Source of the DNA: Plotosus lineatus
Lineage: Eukaryota > Chordata > Actinopteri > Siluriformes > Plotosidae
Direction of reading: 5' to 3'
Assembly (NCBI GenBank): GCA_024760905.1
Contig: CM045729.1
Location: 43,660,580-43,724,579 of the forward strand
DNA: 64,000 nt
In this document: in pieces, positions 1-10,972 of the stretch
Layout of the letters: every line of letters begins with the position of its first letter
How positions within the stretch are numbered: position 1 is the first letter of the stretch
Made by a program: the position numbers and the translations under genes
The notes under the pieces: generated by a model
What the model was told of the DNA's origin: nothing
The model's database searches: none
Seen by the model: the letters and a program-made list of their open reading frames with translations, nothing else

Positions 1-65
1 TAATTTGTTCTTTTAAACACCAAAAAAATTTCAGTGATAGATTTTGAAATATCTAGATTAGTACC

Positions 66-333
66 CATTCTTTGATTCATTCATTCATTCATTCATTTGT
101 TGAACCTCTTAATCCCTCTAATGGCAGAGAGACTAAAGCCGACTCTGAGCAAAGGTTGGGTCCATCCCTGAGCCAACACACACACAACCAATTTGGATCA
201 GCTAATTAGCCTAATGTGCATGTCTTTGAATCCGAAGCGCTTGGAGGAAATCTATGTAATCACTGAGAGACCATGCATACTCCACACAGACACACCCTTC
301 CCTAACCACCATACAACTATGCCACCACAGACT
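66..333 (-). mobile_element. tRNA-derived SINE (family N), old copy
   Basis: The left end is an (ATTC)n run at about 75-98, which is the 3' tail of an element lying on the minus strand. The body has the fish-repeat words about lists of Latin-like phrases such as 'agctaattagcctaatgtgcatgtctttg'-type sequence in diverged form. The right end (ccaccatacaactatgccaccaca) reads on the minus strand as a degraded tRNA head with an A-box-like word. I recognise the family from other fish genomes by memory. The copy is heavily mutated and non-coding. Related copies or fragments lie at 22528, 43330, 60480 and 60825. Confidence 0.6.
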
Positions 334-1103
334 TAGTATTTAAATGACAGAAAATGATCAGTAATGCTGGGATTATTAAGAGAACACTTAGAAAGGTATC
401 AACACACATTTTAAACCAATTACACCTAAGTATTTCTGTTTTTATGTAGAAAATTACATTATTAAGCCAGAAACTTGTAAAGAGAGGCTTGAAATGAAGA
501 AGCTAATGGGATCCAATACCCAGCATCACTGAGTTACAAATTTCATTTGGCATCTTTGAAATTCTAAGTGTAGAAACCCTTTTTATATGCTCCCAATAAC
601 AGACTACATCTTTAAGTAAAAGAACAAAGCCCAACGCCAGCGGAGGAGGTGGGGGAGAGGATCAATGCAATAGCTCACACCTGCCACTTTTCCTGAGGTT
701 GACATTTTTGATTAGGAAAGAAACCATCATTCTCTGGCTGTTCAGGCGCACAGGCTGTGTGTCAGAGATGTTAAGCCCCTCAAGCAGCTTAAAAGTGACA
801 AGGCCTTCAGTGTGGGCTTTATTAAAATAGCACCAGGTTTGAAATATTGTCGACCTGATGTCAGGCAGAGAGAAGAAAACAAATCATACATCCACACACA
901 CAGGTGAAATGCATTACATTGGGACAAGCAGTTTCTTCTTTACACTCAGTTCTGTTATCTCTAAAACATGCGGTTAATTTCTTGGAGAGAATTCTGGTGA
1001 GGAAAGTGGGCTCCACATTAAGACTCTGGTGTATGATGATGTACATGTCATCTAAGTAAACATGTTTATATTTGTGATGTTAAATGATTCTGGCACTATT
1101 TTA
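334..1103. other. Unique AT-rich DNA, no gene seen
   Basis: I see no coding exon, RNA gene or recognisable repeat. The short open frames here are not supported by composition or similarity. A short GC-rich patch lies at about 630-660. Confidence 0.5.
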
Positions 1104-1308
1104 TCCTTGGTGCTACATTTACATTTATGGCATTTGACAGACACCCTTATGCAGAACTACTCACAATATCTCATTCATACAACTGGCAAGCTGTGGGTTT
1201 AGGGCCTTTGTGAAGGTCACAACAGTGGCAGTTTGGTGGTACTAGAGCTTGAACCATTGACTTTTTTGATCCGATACCCAAAGCCTTAACCAGTGAGCCA
1301 TCACTGGC
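1104..1308 (-). mobile_element. tRNA-derived SINE with L2-type tail (family C)
   Basis: On the minus strand this reads from a tRNA-like head (GATGGCTCACTGGTTAAGGC) to a tail ending in a degraded form of 'TCTGCCAAATGC', the 3' end shared by fish L2-clade LINEs and their SINEs. Better copies of the family are at 14887, 62345 and 62655. It is diverged and non-coding. Confidence 0.65.
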
Positions 1309-1720
1309 CGATCATTAAAACTTTCTTGTAAGCAGTGAGCAGTTGGGTGCTCTACTGATGTTCTTATTGCAGGTAAACCGGCTTCTGAAATAAACCAACT
1401 AACCATTCGGGATTATAATAAACCAACTAACCATTCCCCAAACAAGTGTAATGAAAGTTTCTCTGTTGTGTAGCATTAGCAACATTGTAGTTTTGTCCAA
1501 AAAGTCCAAAAATGTGCCAACATGACAAGACTGTTGTACATAAAACAACGTACATGTGCCAAGGATGAAAAAATTGGTGAGGCCTTTGGAATGAGCAGAA
1601 ATCCCAACTGTGCCCCACTTGACATGAGTGTCTATCCTCACTAATGCTCTATTGACTGAAGGTTACAATATGTAAGGTGAATATTTATAACATCAAAGTG
1701 CCAATGATTCTGTAATGGCA
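1309..1720. other. Unique DNA with a short direct duplication
   Basis: No gene is visible. A block of about 20 bp (AATAAACCAACTAACCATTC) occurs twice, at about 1391-1410 and 1416-1435, separated by a few bases. This looks like a local slippage duplication. Confidence 0.5.
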
Positions 1721-1835
1721 CTCGGCTTTTTCTCTTTTACTTGGGAGTCGCCACAGGGAATCATCTGATTCGCACATTTGATTTGGCAGAGGTTTTTACA
1801 GTGGATGACACAACCATTTAGCAAGGGGTGGAAAC
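1721..1835 (-). mobile_element. Family A SINE, 3' fragment
   Basis: Only the 3' part of the family A SINE is present: the RTE-like end (GGCGACTCCCAAGTAAAAG on the minus strand) followed by the 'gcagaggttttta' and 'gacacaacc' body words. The tRNA head is missing; the sequence runs directly into the MITE at 1831, which may have replaced it. Confidence 0.7.
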
Positions 1836-2098
1836 ATCCCATAAAAAATAATAGAAAACCAATTAATCTGTTCCAACCCCTCCCAAACTCATATCCTGAC
1901 ACAAACATGTATATTTGACCTAATATAAAAATATTACACACACACACATACACACACATACACACGGCATACAGCTGAGGCCAGCGCACATACGTGGTAC
2001 ACAGACGAGGCACGTGTGCGCACACCCACACCCACACCCACACATACACACGGTAAAGAGGCGAGGAATGCACACACACGGTACAGAAATGAGCCGCA

Positions 2099-2149
<51 letters not shown>

Positions 2150-2457
2150 TACGGAGACTATTGCGCGTGCACAGTGCAGTAAACACTATTTATAGTCGTG
2201 TGTGGGCCGCTGGGGGGGGGTTCCTTCCTATAGGGGTCGTCACAGAAAATAGTTGAGAAGCACTGCACAAGGTGTTCTCAGAGCACTGAGGAATACACGC
2301 GGAAGAATATGAGGCTAATCGGCCTGGAAAAGCCCTTTCCCCAGCAGAGCTCGTAAGTCAAAAATTTGCTCGTTGGTTAGGGCGGATTTTTTGTGGGTTC
2401 GAAGCTCGTATCACGGAAAATTTGTTATAAAGACACTCCTAAGTCAAGGTACCAGTG
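1831..2457 (-). mobile_element. Tigger/pogo-like non-autonomous transposon, truncated copy
   Basis: The right end is a terminus ending GGTACCAGTG followed by TA, matching a TA target duplication. The same sequence occurs in opposite orientation at 35266-36159: both copies share the stretches around 'gatacgagcttc', 'cttttcc(a/g)gg(c/t)tga', 'ctataaatagtgtt' and 'ggaacagattaattgg'. The left terminus is absent here. A GC- and CA-rich core at 1937-2148 is expanded microsatellite. No transposase frame survives. Assignment to Tigger/pogo rests on the CAGTGGTACCTTGACTTACG-type end and TA target, so it is family inference. Confidence 0.7.
1936..2148. repeat. Compound (CA)n/(CACG)n microsatellite inside the MITE
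   Basis: Runs of CA, CACCCA and CACG separated by short unique words; the longest pure part is at 2096-2148. All long minus-strand open frames here (Cys-Val runs) are artefacts of the repeat. Confidence 0.9.
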
Positions 2458-2459
2458 TA

Positions 2460-3230
2460 TTTCAATGCTGTTAATGACACTTTTGGAAACTCGACTGTAA
2501 TCATATTGAGGAAATTGTAAAACTATTTTCGGCATACGGAGGCAAACAAATGATTGGGTTTTAACTACTGCATCACATACATGCACACAAATGCAGGTAA
2601 TATACAAAGCCCAAGCACAAAGCTACATTATATAAAAAATAAAAAAAATAAAAATAAAAAACCTACTGCCTCTGATTACTGTACTTCTGAATAAATACAG
2701 AGTATTCAAGTGTGAAGCTGCTTGAAACTTTTCCCATAAGTGCTAAGAAACTCAGCTAGCAAACCTCAATATGACAGGCAGCGTACAGCTCAGTGAAACT
2801 GCTGTAACTAACTCTTTAAAAAGATCTTTAAGGATAGTGATGGTCTCGAAAAAAGTTTCTATGAAATACTGAGCTTTAAATCATTGGTTTATAGCAGCCC
2901 TGATCAGAGAACATGGTTGCCTGACAGCATGAGCAATGTACCTGCCCTAAGGTGAGAACACAGTAAGAATGCCAATAAAAATCAAAAAAATATTACAGCC
3001 AAGATGCTTTAATGTATGCTAGAAATCATGATCTAAGGGCATGTCAGCATGTAATGTAACGCAATGATTCTCGAGCAAAGTGTAAAAGTAGGATTGCAAA
3101 ACTGAGCTCCAATGTGTTGTTTAGGATAAAGCAGCACAGACAAGACAGGAACACTGACTGACAAGTTAAAGGTTATAGCAGCAATAAACTAAAATGCATC
3201 CAGTAATATAAAACTCTTTGCTTACAAAAT

Positions 3231-3231
<1 letters not shown>
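2460..3231. other. Unique AT-rich DNA
   Basis: No coding exon or known repeat. An A-rich (AAAAAT)n patch lies at 2634-2660, and a poly-T tract starts at 3232. Confidence 0.5.

Positions 3232-3260
<29 letters not shown>
3232..3260. repeat. Poly-T tract
   Basis: A pure T run of about 28 bases, next to the family D element that follows; it could be the poly-A tail of a minus-strand retroposon. Confidence 0.85.
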
Positions 3261-3264
<4 letters not shown>

Positions 3265-3279
3265 TTTTTGATTCTGATA

Positions 3280-3560
3280 TACTGTATTAATCCCTCCGGG
3301 GTGTCATTAACCCATCCAAAGTGAGCACACACATAACCAGTGAGCACACACTCGGAGCAGTGATCTGCCACACACTGCAGTGCCCGAGGAGCAATTGGGA
3401 ATAAGGTGGCTTGCTCAAAGGCACTTCAGCCATGAAGGTGGAGGAAGGAAGGTGCTGCTCACCCCCCCCCCCCCCCACCACCACCACCACCACCACACAC
3501 ACACACAATTTTCCTGCTGGCTTGGGAATCAACCTTTCGTTCCCAAACTCTTAATTATTA
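3280..3560 (-). mobile_element. Dispersed tRNA-derived SINE (family D)
   Basis: The sequence 'aacccatccaaagtgagcac', 'ggagcaattggga', 'ggcttgctcaaaggcacttcag' and 'catgaaggtggagga' recurs at 18575-18855 and, reversed, at 45905-46075. The 18.6-kb copy ends in a tRNA-like head on the minus strand, so this copy is also minus. The head here is eroded beyond the poly-C/(CCA)n expansion at 3462-3507. Confidence 0.7.
3462..3507. repeat. Poly-C, (CCA)n and (CA)n compound repeat
   Basis: A run of about 14 C, then eight or so CCA units, then CA units, expanded within the SINE. Confidence 0.9.
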
Positions 3561-3785
3561 GTACATACATGGATACGAGCGAGTTCAGGGACAATTTGCT
3601 TTGAACTGTTACATCATGTGAGTATAAAGTCATTTCAGATCTTGCTAGATATGCCGAAAAAGAATTGTAGCTTAAGGCTACTCATGAATTACGAATTGCA
3701 GCACTGTGAATCTGTTGTCTTTTAGCCGTTAAAAAAAAACCATTCCGCCAAATAGGTGGAAGAGGGGAATACAGGGGACAAATGG

Positions 3786-3826
<41 letters not shown>

Positions 3827-4594
3827 GTGTGTTGGGGCGGGCAGGGTGGGGTGGGGTGGAATGAGGGTCTGGTTAAATCAGCCTGGAACATTTTAATTTT
3901 ATAAATATATTGAATTTCAGTTACTGTACTTCCATCTTAAATTCATTATAGAAAACGACAAAGATTATTCTAGCATCGAAATTTTTTTTTTTTTTTTAAA
4001 TGTAGAAATGCAAGTTCTCTGCTTATTAGAAATAAATTAACAGTCCGCCTTCAGACGCCAAGCATCCGTTTTTATTCATATCTAGTCTAGTTAGCCAACA
4101 TCAGACCTGCTTGTAATACTCAATTAAAGTGCCTTTTCCAGTCCTTTTGTAATTCACTGCAAGCCATTATTGATTAGTTTAAATGTATAGCAAACAGCAT
4201 GCATCATGCATCATGTCAATAAAAGTGCTCATTAAATACATTATTTGTGTATTTATGATACTGAATAGGCAGAATTGATTGTGTTTAAAATGTTAGAGGC
4301 TATAAGTGGCTTAGGTGCTGGATTACTATTAGCTATGTTTCATATCAACAAAAAACTATTAATATAATGTAATACTCAGTGGTCCTATATACCCCGATCT
4401 TCAGATGCCCTTGTAAAATGTTTAATTGCACTTTCTGCAAATCGTTAGTTTTAATTTGAGATACACGTGGGTTTGTTTCTCAAAGACCTCAAAGTCACGC
4501 TATGCAGTTTCTGTGTGAGTGCAGGAACACAGTGATTGGAGCAAATTAGAATCTAACCATAGATATTATAGTCTTCTTATTCTTCTTTTCCTTT
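3561..4594. other. Unique DNA
   Basis: No gene seen. It contains the microsatellite at 3789-3832, a poly-T run at about 3981-3997 and a short GCAT-rich duplication ('gcatgcatcatgcatcatg') near 4200. Confidence 0.5.
3789..3832. repeat. (GT)n microsatellite
   Basis: About 21 GT units with one GC interruption. Confidence 0.95.
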
Positions 4595-4795
4595 GCAGCT
4601 ACTCTTTACCAAAGTCAGCAATGGTTCTTTTACATGAACCTCTCGGCATAGACAGTGAGAGACATGGCCGGCCTTTGATAACCCAGTTAGCTGCACTGTG
4701 GGGACAGTGACAACCTTGTGGAGAATAATGGGACTTGAACCCCCAACCTTAGGATCAGAGATCCAACGCCCTTTACCACCAGGCCACCACCTGGT
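4595..4795 (-). mobile_element. Family A SINE, tRNA head and body without tail
   Basis: On the minus strand the tRNA-like head (A box GGCCTGGTGGTAAAGGGCG, B box GGGGGTTCAAGTCCC) and the body words for 'tgcagctaactgggttatc' are clear, but the shared RTE 3' end is missing. Intact relatives are at 24644, 26158, 50064 and 50729. Confidence 0.8.
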
Positions 4796-5145
4796 AATTA
4801 TAGTAAAATCTGCACTCTCCTGTAACATCTTTACTTTGAGACACATCTGTTTTGAACCGAAATAGACACATTTTAATGCAAACAGCTTTATTTAATGTCT
4901 TGTTTCAGGATGACAGTATCCCGTCCACAAAGTGCACTCCATGAAGACATGTTTTAACAATGGATACAGTGGAGGACCTTGAGTGTCCTGCATAGAACCA
5001 AGAAGGCATCTGCACCTCAGGCATCTTCACCCCAAATGATTCTCTGAACTTACTTCTCATTTGCTCACACACTTGTGGCTGAATGAGTAAAAAGCTTTCA
5101 AGAAGAGAGGAAGTTATTATAATAGTATTGGGCAACATATTCATC
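4796..5145. other. Unique DNA
   Basis: No exon, RNA gene or repeat recognised. Confidence 0.45.
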
Positions 5146-6215
5146 TTTTTCTTTTCCTTTCGGCTGTTCCCTTCAGGGGTCGCCACAGCGAATCATCTGC
5201 CTCCATCTCACCCTATCCTCTGCATCTTCTACTCTTACTCCAACTACCTTCATGTCCTCCTTCACCACATCCCTAAATCTTCTCTTTGGTCTTCCTCTGG
5301 GCCTTCTGCCTGGTAGTTCCAACCTCAGCATCCTACTACCAATATATTCACTATCCCTCCTCTGTACATGTCCAAACCATTTCAATCTAGCCTCTCTGAC
5401 TTTGTCTCCAAAACCTCTTACATGTGCTGTCCCTCTGATGTACTCATTCCTGATCCTGTCCATCCTTGTTACTCCCAAAGAGAACCTTAACATTTTCATC
5501 TCTGCTACCTCCAGCTCTGCTTCCTGTCTTTTCCTCAGTGCTACTGTTTCTAAACCATACAACATCGCTGGCCTCAACACCATCTTGTACACTTTTCCTT
5601 TCATTCTTGCCGCTACCCTCCTGTCACACATCATACCGGACACTTTTCTCCACCCATTCCAACTTGCCTGCACACGCTTCTTCACCTCTTTTCCACACTC
5701 TCCATTGCTATGGATTGTTGAGCCTATGTACTTTAAATCCTCCACTCTTTGTCTCTGCCCCCTGTAACCTCACCGTTCCTCTTGGGTCTTTGTCGTTCAC
5801 ACACATGTATTCTGTTTTACTGCAGCTAACCTTCATTCCTCTCCTTTCCAGGGCATACCTCCACCTCTCTCGATTTCCCTGCACTTGTTCTCTGCTCTCA
5901 CTACAGATCACAATGTCATCTGCAAACATCATAGTCCATGGAGATTCTTGTTTAACCTGGTCTTTCAGCCTGTCCATCACCATAGAAACAAGAAGGGGCT
6001 CAGAGCTGACCCTTGATGCAGTTCCACCTCCACCTTGAACTCTTGTGTCACACCGACAGCACACCTCACCACTGTCTTACATCTCTCATACATGTCCTGC
6101 ACCACTCTAACATACTTCTCTGCCACTCCAGACTTCCTCATGCAATACCACAGTTCCTCTCTCGGCACCCTGTCATATGCTTTCTCCAGATCCAGCGTAT
6201 AGTACACACTGGCCT
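5146..6215 (-). pseudogene. RTE-type LINE reverse transcriptase, 5'-truncated and frameshifted
   Basis: This is a dead non-LTR retrotransposon copy. Three overlapping minus-strand frames together cover the reverse transcriptase palm and C-terminal region: 5977-6207 ([15 protein letters not shown]), 5708-6064 (the catalytic FADDIVICSES motif) and 5173-5745 (GSTIHSNGECGKEV through RPRGRPKRRF to the terminal RCGDP and stop). The frame changes near 6000 and 5740 show two frameshifts. The endonuclease domain is absent because the copy is 5' truncated at about 6215. The end after the stop is only about 30 bases long (CCGAAAGGAAAAG) and matches the tail of the family A SINE. The nearly intact sister copy is at 27880-29080. 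The clade (RTE/BovB/Expander-like) is judged from the motifs by memory. Confidence 0.9.
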
Positions 6216-6345
6216 TTGTTTAAAAAAAAATGCACAAAAACAACAACCCTATACCCAATTTATCATGAACTACTTTGATCAGATGTGCAGTGTTTTCAAT
6301 TGTCGCATAATATTTTTCTGTCTATTTCTTCTCTCACTTTCCAAA

Positions 6346-6450
6346 CAGTTTATTCCTACTAGGGTCACAGGGAGGGTAGCACCTATCTGAGCCAATATAG
6401 TGCAAGGTGGGATGCTCCCTGAACAGCTGGCCAGACGATTGCAATGACTG
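6346..6450 (-). mobile_element. Family N tail remnant
   Basis: 'actagggtcacagggagggt' and 'cacctatctgagccaa' match the tail part of the family N and chimeric SINEs at 36920 and 59083. No head is left. Confidence 0.45.
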
Positions 6451-7008
6451 CCTATTTATTATATTTAAAACCGAAATTACATCCTGGACTGGTGTGTGTG
6501 TTCAGCTATACCAGAGATTCTAAAAGATGGTCTGAAGACACAAGAAGTTGAAAGTGACATTTAATAAAGTACCTGTGTTTTATATGCATCCTGCATTCTG
6601 ATCACCATTTAGAGTGGATTTTAAGGTGATGAGCTAAACACTTTTACACTATATACATGACATAGCTATGAGCTTTAGGAACACAACAGCAGAAACATCC
6701 TTCATAAGAGTGCTCTTGCGTGTTTGTGCACTGAGAGGAACGGATTTAAGCCGACTGGAGAGCTTGCAGCAGCAGTTGACTTCCCAGCAAAAATGCTGAG
6801 TCCACATTGCTGTTCTTCTGTTATCGGTAGCTGAGCTGAGCTGGGGGATGCTGAGGTGAGAAAGTCTTTTTGTGCTGAGAAGGATGGCTTCATATCCGCC
6901 AGCCGGCTGTTCATCACCACTCTGCAGAAGTGACGGTCTGACCAGTGCAAAGTTATAGAGGGCTGGAAATAATTTTTTTATTTGAATGGCTAAAGTGAGG
7001 TTTCTGGG
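6451..7008. other. Unique DNA
   Basis: No gene recognised. The region around 6700-6920 is moderately GC-rich, but its open frames show no recognisable protein. Confidence 0.45.
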
Positions 7009-7312
7009 GGTCAGTGGTGCAGTGTTCACGGTGCTGGGTTCGTTAGCGAGAGGTCATGGGTTCGCAATAACTGTTAGTCTCCCACTGAGCTAAGAGCCGT
7101 GGGCAAGGTCTTAACCAAAAGTGTGCCTCTGTCCATCCAGCAGAATAAATGGGTAATAGTGAAAATACTAGGAGGGTAACCTCCAATGAAATATCATCCC
7201 GTACACGAGGAGTTGAACTCCTAATTGCTGAACGCAACACAAAGCTGGATAAGCTCCAGTTCTGATGAGCCAGTAGGCACAGGAGTAAATGCCCAACAGA
7301 CCTTACCTACCT
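7009..7312 (+). mobile_element. tRNA-derived SINE (family B), old copy
   Basis: A degraded tRNA head (GGTCAGTGGTGCAGTG, then B box near GGTCATGGGTTCG) is followed by the family body: 'gggcaaggtcttaacc', 'aagtgtgcctctgt', 'cagcagaataaatgg', 'ggagttgaactcct' and the end 'caacagaccttacctacct'. It is the most diverged of the five family B copies. Confidence 0.85.
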
Positions 7313-9820
7313 AAAGTGAGATTGGTTTTAGAGAATGCAGTATGGGAGATGAGGTGAATATCCCAGAAAAGAGAAATGAAGTAAAATATCCTTTGTGTAT
7401 ATTTACATAGCAAACATATGAACAGAAATGATGAATGACACTGCAAAATCCATACACATAAAAATATATTAACACAGTAGTGGTAGCAGTTCATCTCACA
7501 TAAGCTGTTATATTTTCTGTCAGGTGCAGTCATAAATCATCAGCATGCAGGAATATAAGAGTCTGCTCGTGGCAATAAACGACCTCGGTCTCAGAGTCCA
7601 TCATTGCAAGGACGAGTGGCCAGAAAACTGACGTGTGATAGCTCGGCCGCTTCCCCTCTGCCTTTTACATGGCCCTCTGACGTTCCTTTATTTCTCCATC
7701 ACCCCCGGCACCATTTAGCCTGAAAAATATGGCTGTTCAATGCACTGACTCACTCCGTGCTGAGGTAAGGATTTATGCTCCATTGACAACAAAACTCGAA
7801 AGGAGCTTCGAGTCTGTTCCACTTTTACGGCTGAACAGCACTGCTGTATTTCGACGTGGGAATCATTTCCAGCCCTGTGTAAGTGTCTGATCAACACTCA
7901 AAGACATTACACATGGCCAGAAGTGTATTCTCAACAAACTTCATACATCCTTCGTTTTTCATAAACACTGGCAACGGCCTATAAGTTTCCAGTAGATTAA
8001 ACACTGATTGCATAAGTGCTCGCCTTGCTAAGTCTGATGCAACAAATTGCAAAAACTACACATGAAAGTGTCTTGATGTGGTCTTTAGGGATTTCCTCTC
8101 AAGAAAGAAATCTCTGCATGTCAGCTCCAATAGTACAAAACAGTGATCAATGCTTTGTGTAAGACCTCCATCAAAAACTAAAACCTACAGGAAACCTCAA
8201 AACACAAAAATCGTTGATTTAAATCCTCTCATACGACTGGCGTGTACAATGGGTGGGCTGAGGTTCTCCACACCTTGCACGCTGCGTTTCACTGCGTAAT
8301 CATGAATCTTGTAGCACTACAACAAGGTCAGAGATCATTAAAAGGTTAAAGGCTATGATGTGGACTATCATTTTCTCCAGTAAATGACAGCAAATTCATG
8401 ATAAATCATTGTTAGTCCATTATATAACATGAAGGAGCTCGTGTCCAATTACATCACTTACATCAAGATGTTGAAAATATTGATTTTAATCTATTTATTT
8501 ATACATGAAAACAGTTTCAGCTTCAAGCCAAAAATCCCTCAATAGCAACTGGAAAAAAATAAAACATTTGAATATTACATTTAAAAAATGATTATTTGAT
8601 TATCATTTAAATAAACATTAATTTTAAGGTGATTTTGAACTAAACAGTTCTGCAGACATATTAAAGGGAACTTTAAGGCCTTTATTTTTCTGCATACATC
8701 CACATCACCAGTAAGAAGTTCTCTGTTAGCTTTGTTTTTTTGCTAGCCTTATAACTATTGTTTACTTTATTTTTTCCCGGTTTTTTTTTTTTTTATCTAA
8801 TGTTAAGACATGTTGTTTATGTGGTTAATATTTTACCCACATTTAAAAAAAAAACAGTGGTTTTTGGTGCCAGACTGGCTCCTTTTGACCAATCACCACA
8901 CACTTACATCTCCTCTTGTCTCAAGAAAGAAAATACCCGAAAAGAGATGTCTAAAAAAAGTTTCTCACAGTATTGAACTATAATTGCTCTCTTCCTGCAT
9001 TGTGCAGTAATCTTGTCACTTTTAAGAACTATGAAAAAGTTCCTTAATATACTAGTTTTGATTAGCATTTAATTTCCTTTCTGGAAATGAAAGTACTGTA
9101 CTGCCATTTTAACCTGCAGTACAATTATTTTCAATGTTATAAAAAAGTACACCATAAAGTTTTCTGAAGGGTTTCACATGAAAGTTGCATTAAACTCTAT
9201 GGTTGTGCATGAACTTATCCTTCAATATCACTTACAATATATTTTAACTATACTTCCAAAATTACACAGATATTTCATTAGGAAATTCATAATGCAGGAG
9301 TCAAAGAATTGAAGATTTAATTCTGAGCTATGGCTGTGTTCAAGAGTGCAAGACTGGAGGTTTATCAGGGACACGAGACAGCACCCCCCACCCCCCCCCC
9401 CACCCCGGCAAAAATCAGATGCGGCTTCAGTGGACATCAGAAGAAATGAGTAGTGATACAAAACCCATTTACAATTAGGCTCCCCATCAGACTGCAATTA
9501 CCACATAGCCAGCACAGGGAAAAGTCAGTTCACTTCTTATCCTATTACAGTCTGAACAGGAAGACACAAGGTGCTGTGTAAGAAGGAAATAAAAGTATTA
9601 AAGGGGGATGGAATCATTAGGGTATGCATTTACCCTCCGTCAAGACTTCTTGTGAGGTTTAATCACATCCAGGAGCATTCCTCAAGGAAGACTAGATAAA
9701 AATGAAGTCTGATTTGGTGACTGGTTGCTGAGATGTTTAAATGAATGTGAGGCAGAAAAAACCCAAAACAAAAACAATGAGTTACATAAATTCATCAAAA
9801 TATGCTGTATGAAATAACTG
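7313..9820. other. Long unique stretch, possible conserved block at 7550-7900
   Basis: No repeat or recognisable exon is seen in 2.5 kb except short homopolymers (poly-T at 8790, poly-C with CA at 9385-9406). The part at about 7550-7900 has higher GC and ordered unique words and could be a conserved non-coding element; only an alignment to other fish would show this. Confidence 0.4.
9385..9406. repeat. Poly-C tract
   Basis: About 20 bases of C interrupted by single A residues. Confidence 0.85.
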
Positions 9821-10473
9821 TCCTCCTGTCAAATTCCACACCCCAGATGCCAAATAAATTGGGGGCAGCGTATCACTAGCAATTTGGGGTGTATACTCCT
9901 ATTAAAACAAGTCTTCCGCAAAATAAAAGCATCGTACACCAAATTGCGCCTCAGCGTTGGCATGTTTGACGCATAAAATCGTTTACTATGTTGTTTCGGA
10001 CTTAGCAAGAAGCAAGCAGGAAATGTCCCCACGGCAGCCATTCTTCCTCAGCCACCACTTCACTCCGTGAAGGGGTTTTACAGTTACTGTATTGTTTGGA
10101 CAAGAACTTCAACAAGTCTACTGCAGCGGCCATATTGCTTATTGTGAAATGGCCAAAATTCATGGGAAGGTTCCGCTACCCACCTTCCTCCGCCACACTA
10201 AAATAATTTAAATTATGGAAGGAGTTTTGGAGTTATTAATAGAATAGCATGATATGTAATGATGTGATATAAAAATGTTGCCGCGTTTGCTAGTTTTCTC
10301 ATTAATCAAATGCCTTCATCTGGCGAATACAGCAGGTTTTTGAGGAAATATCAGAATTTTGAGACAAAGTTGGATAGTGTTACAATCCTGCACCCACCCC
10401 TTAGTGTGTTCTTCAAATATAGATCATTACTGCAGATTAAATAAAAGCGTTAAATGGAATCCGCAATGACATG
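9821..10473. other. Unidentified region with an imperfect inverted repeat
   Basis: AGCAATTTGGGGTGTATAC at about 9888-9905 is nearly complementary to GTACACCAAATTGCG at about 9932-9946, giving a short hairpin. The following sequence to 10200 is GC-richer than its surroundings. It may be an old unrecognised repeat; I cannot assign it. Confidence 0.35.
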
Positions 10474-10487
10474 GATGACAGTAATTA

Positions 10488-10789
10488 GGTAAAGTCTGTT
10501 GGGCTTTTTACACCCGAGCCTAGTGGCTCATCAGGTCGGGGCTTATCCCCGGTTTCCATAGCGTGAAGCAACGTTCAACTCCTCCTGGATGGGACGCTAG
10601 TCCATCGCAGGTTACCTTCCCAGTATATTTTTACTGGTCCCCATTTATACTGCTAAGTGAACTAAGGCACACTTGTGGCTAAAACCTTGCCCAGGGGTAT
10701 TCGCACAAAATGGGGATCTAACTGGGATTTGAACACACAACCTCCCGATCATGAGCGCAGCACCCTAACCACTATGCCACCGGCCCTAC
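10488..10789 (-). mobile_element. tRNA-derived SINE (family B) with target duplication
   Basis: A full-length minus-strand copy. The head (GGGCCGGTGGCATAGTGGTTAGG) and B box near GGTTGTGTGTTCAAATCCC are readable. It is flanked by a 14-bp direct repeat, GATGACAGTAATTA at 10474-10487 and GATGACAATAATTA at 10790-10803, with one mismatch. That marks a retroposition target site. Confidence 0.92.
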
Positions 10790-10831
10790 GATGACAATAA
10801 TTAATATGCTTTTATTTCATAACTGAACCTA

Positions 10832-10972
10832 GGCTGCAAAGCCGTCAGCGTGTTCCTGTCCCTTGTTAAAGGGTTGTGTCAGGAAGGGCATCCGATGTAA
10901 AAACCTCTGCCAAATCAAACGTGCGAATCATTCGCTGTGGCGACCTCTGAGAAAGAGAAAAAGCAAACAGAA
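10832..10972 (+). mobile_element. Family A SINE, 3' half
   Basis: Begins in the body (GGCTGCAAAGCCGTCAGCG) and runs to the RTE-like end (CATTCGCTGTGGCGACC). The tRNA head is missing, so this is a 5'-truncated copy. Confidence 0.8.

Noticed and set aside
1693..2256. Several frames of His-Thr or Cys-Val repeats (also at 13958, 19372, 20025, 24150, 36054)
   Set aside because: Translations of (CA)n/(GT)n microsatellites.
5252..6038. Plus-strand frames of 171 and 190 codons
   Set aside because: Shadows of the first RTE LINE copy, which reads on the minus strand.
6649..7029. Minus-strand frame of 126 codons
   Set aside because: No recognised motif, no splice sites that stand out, and it runs into a SINE.
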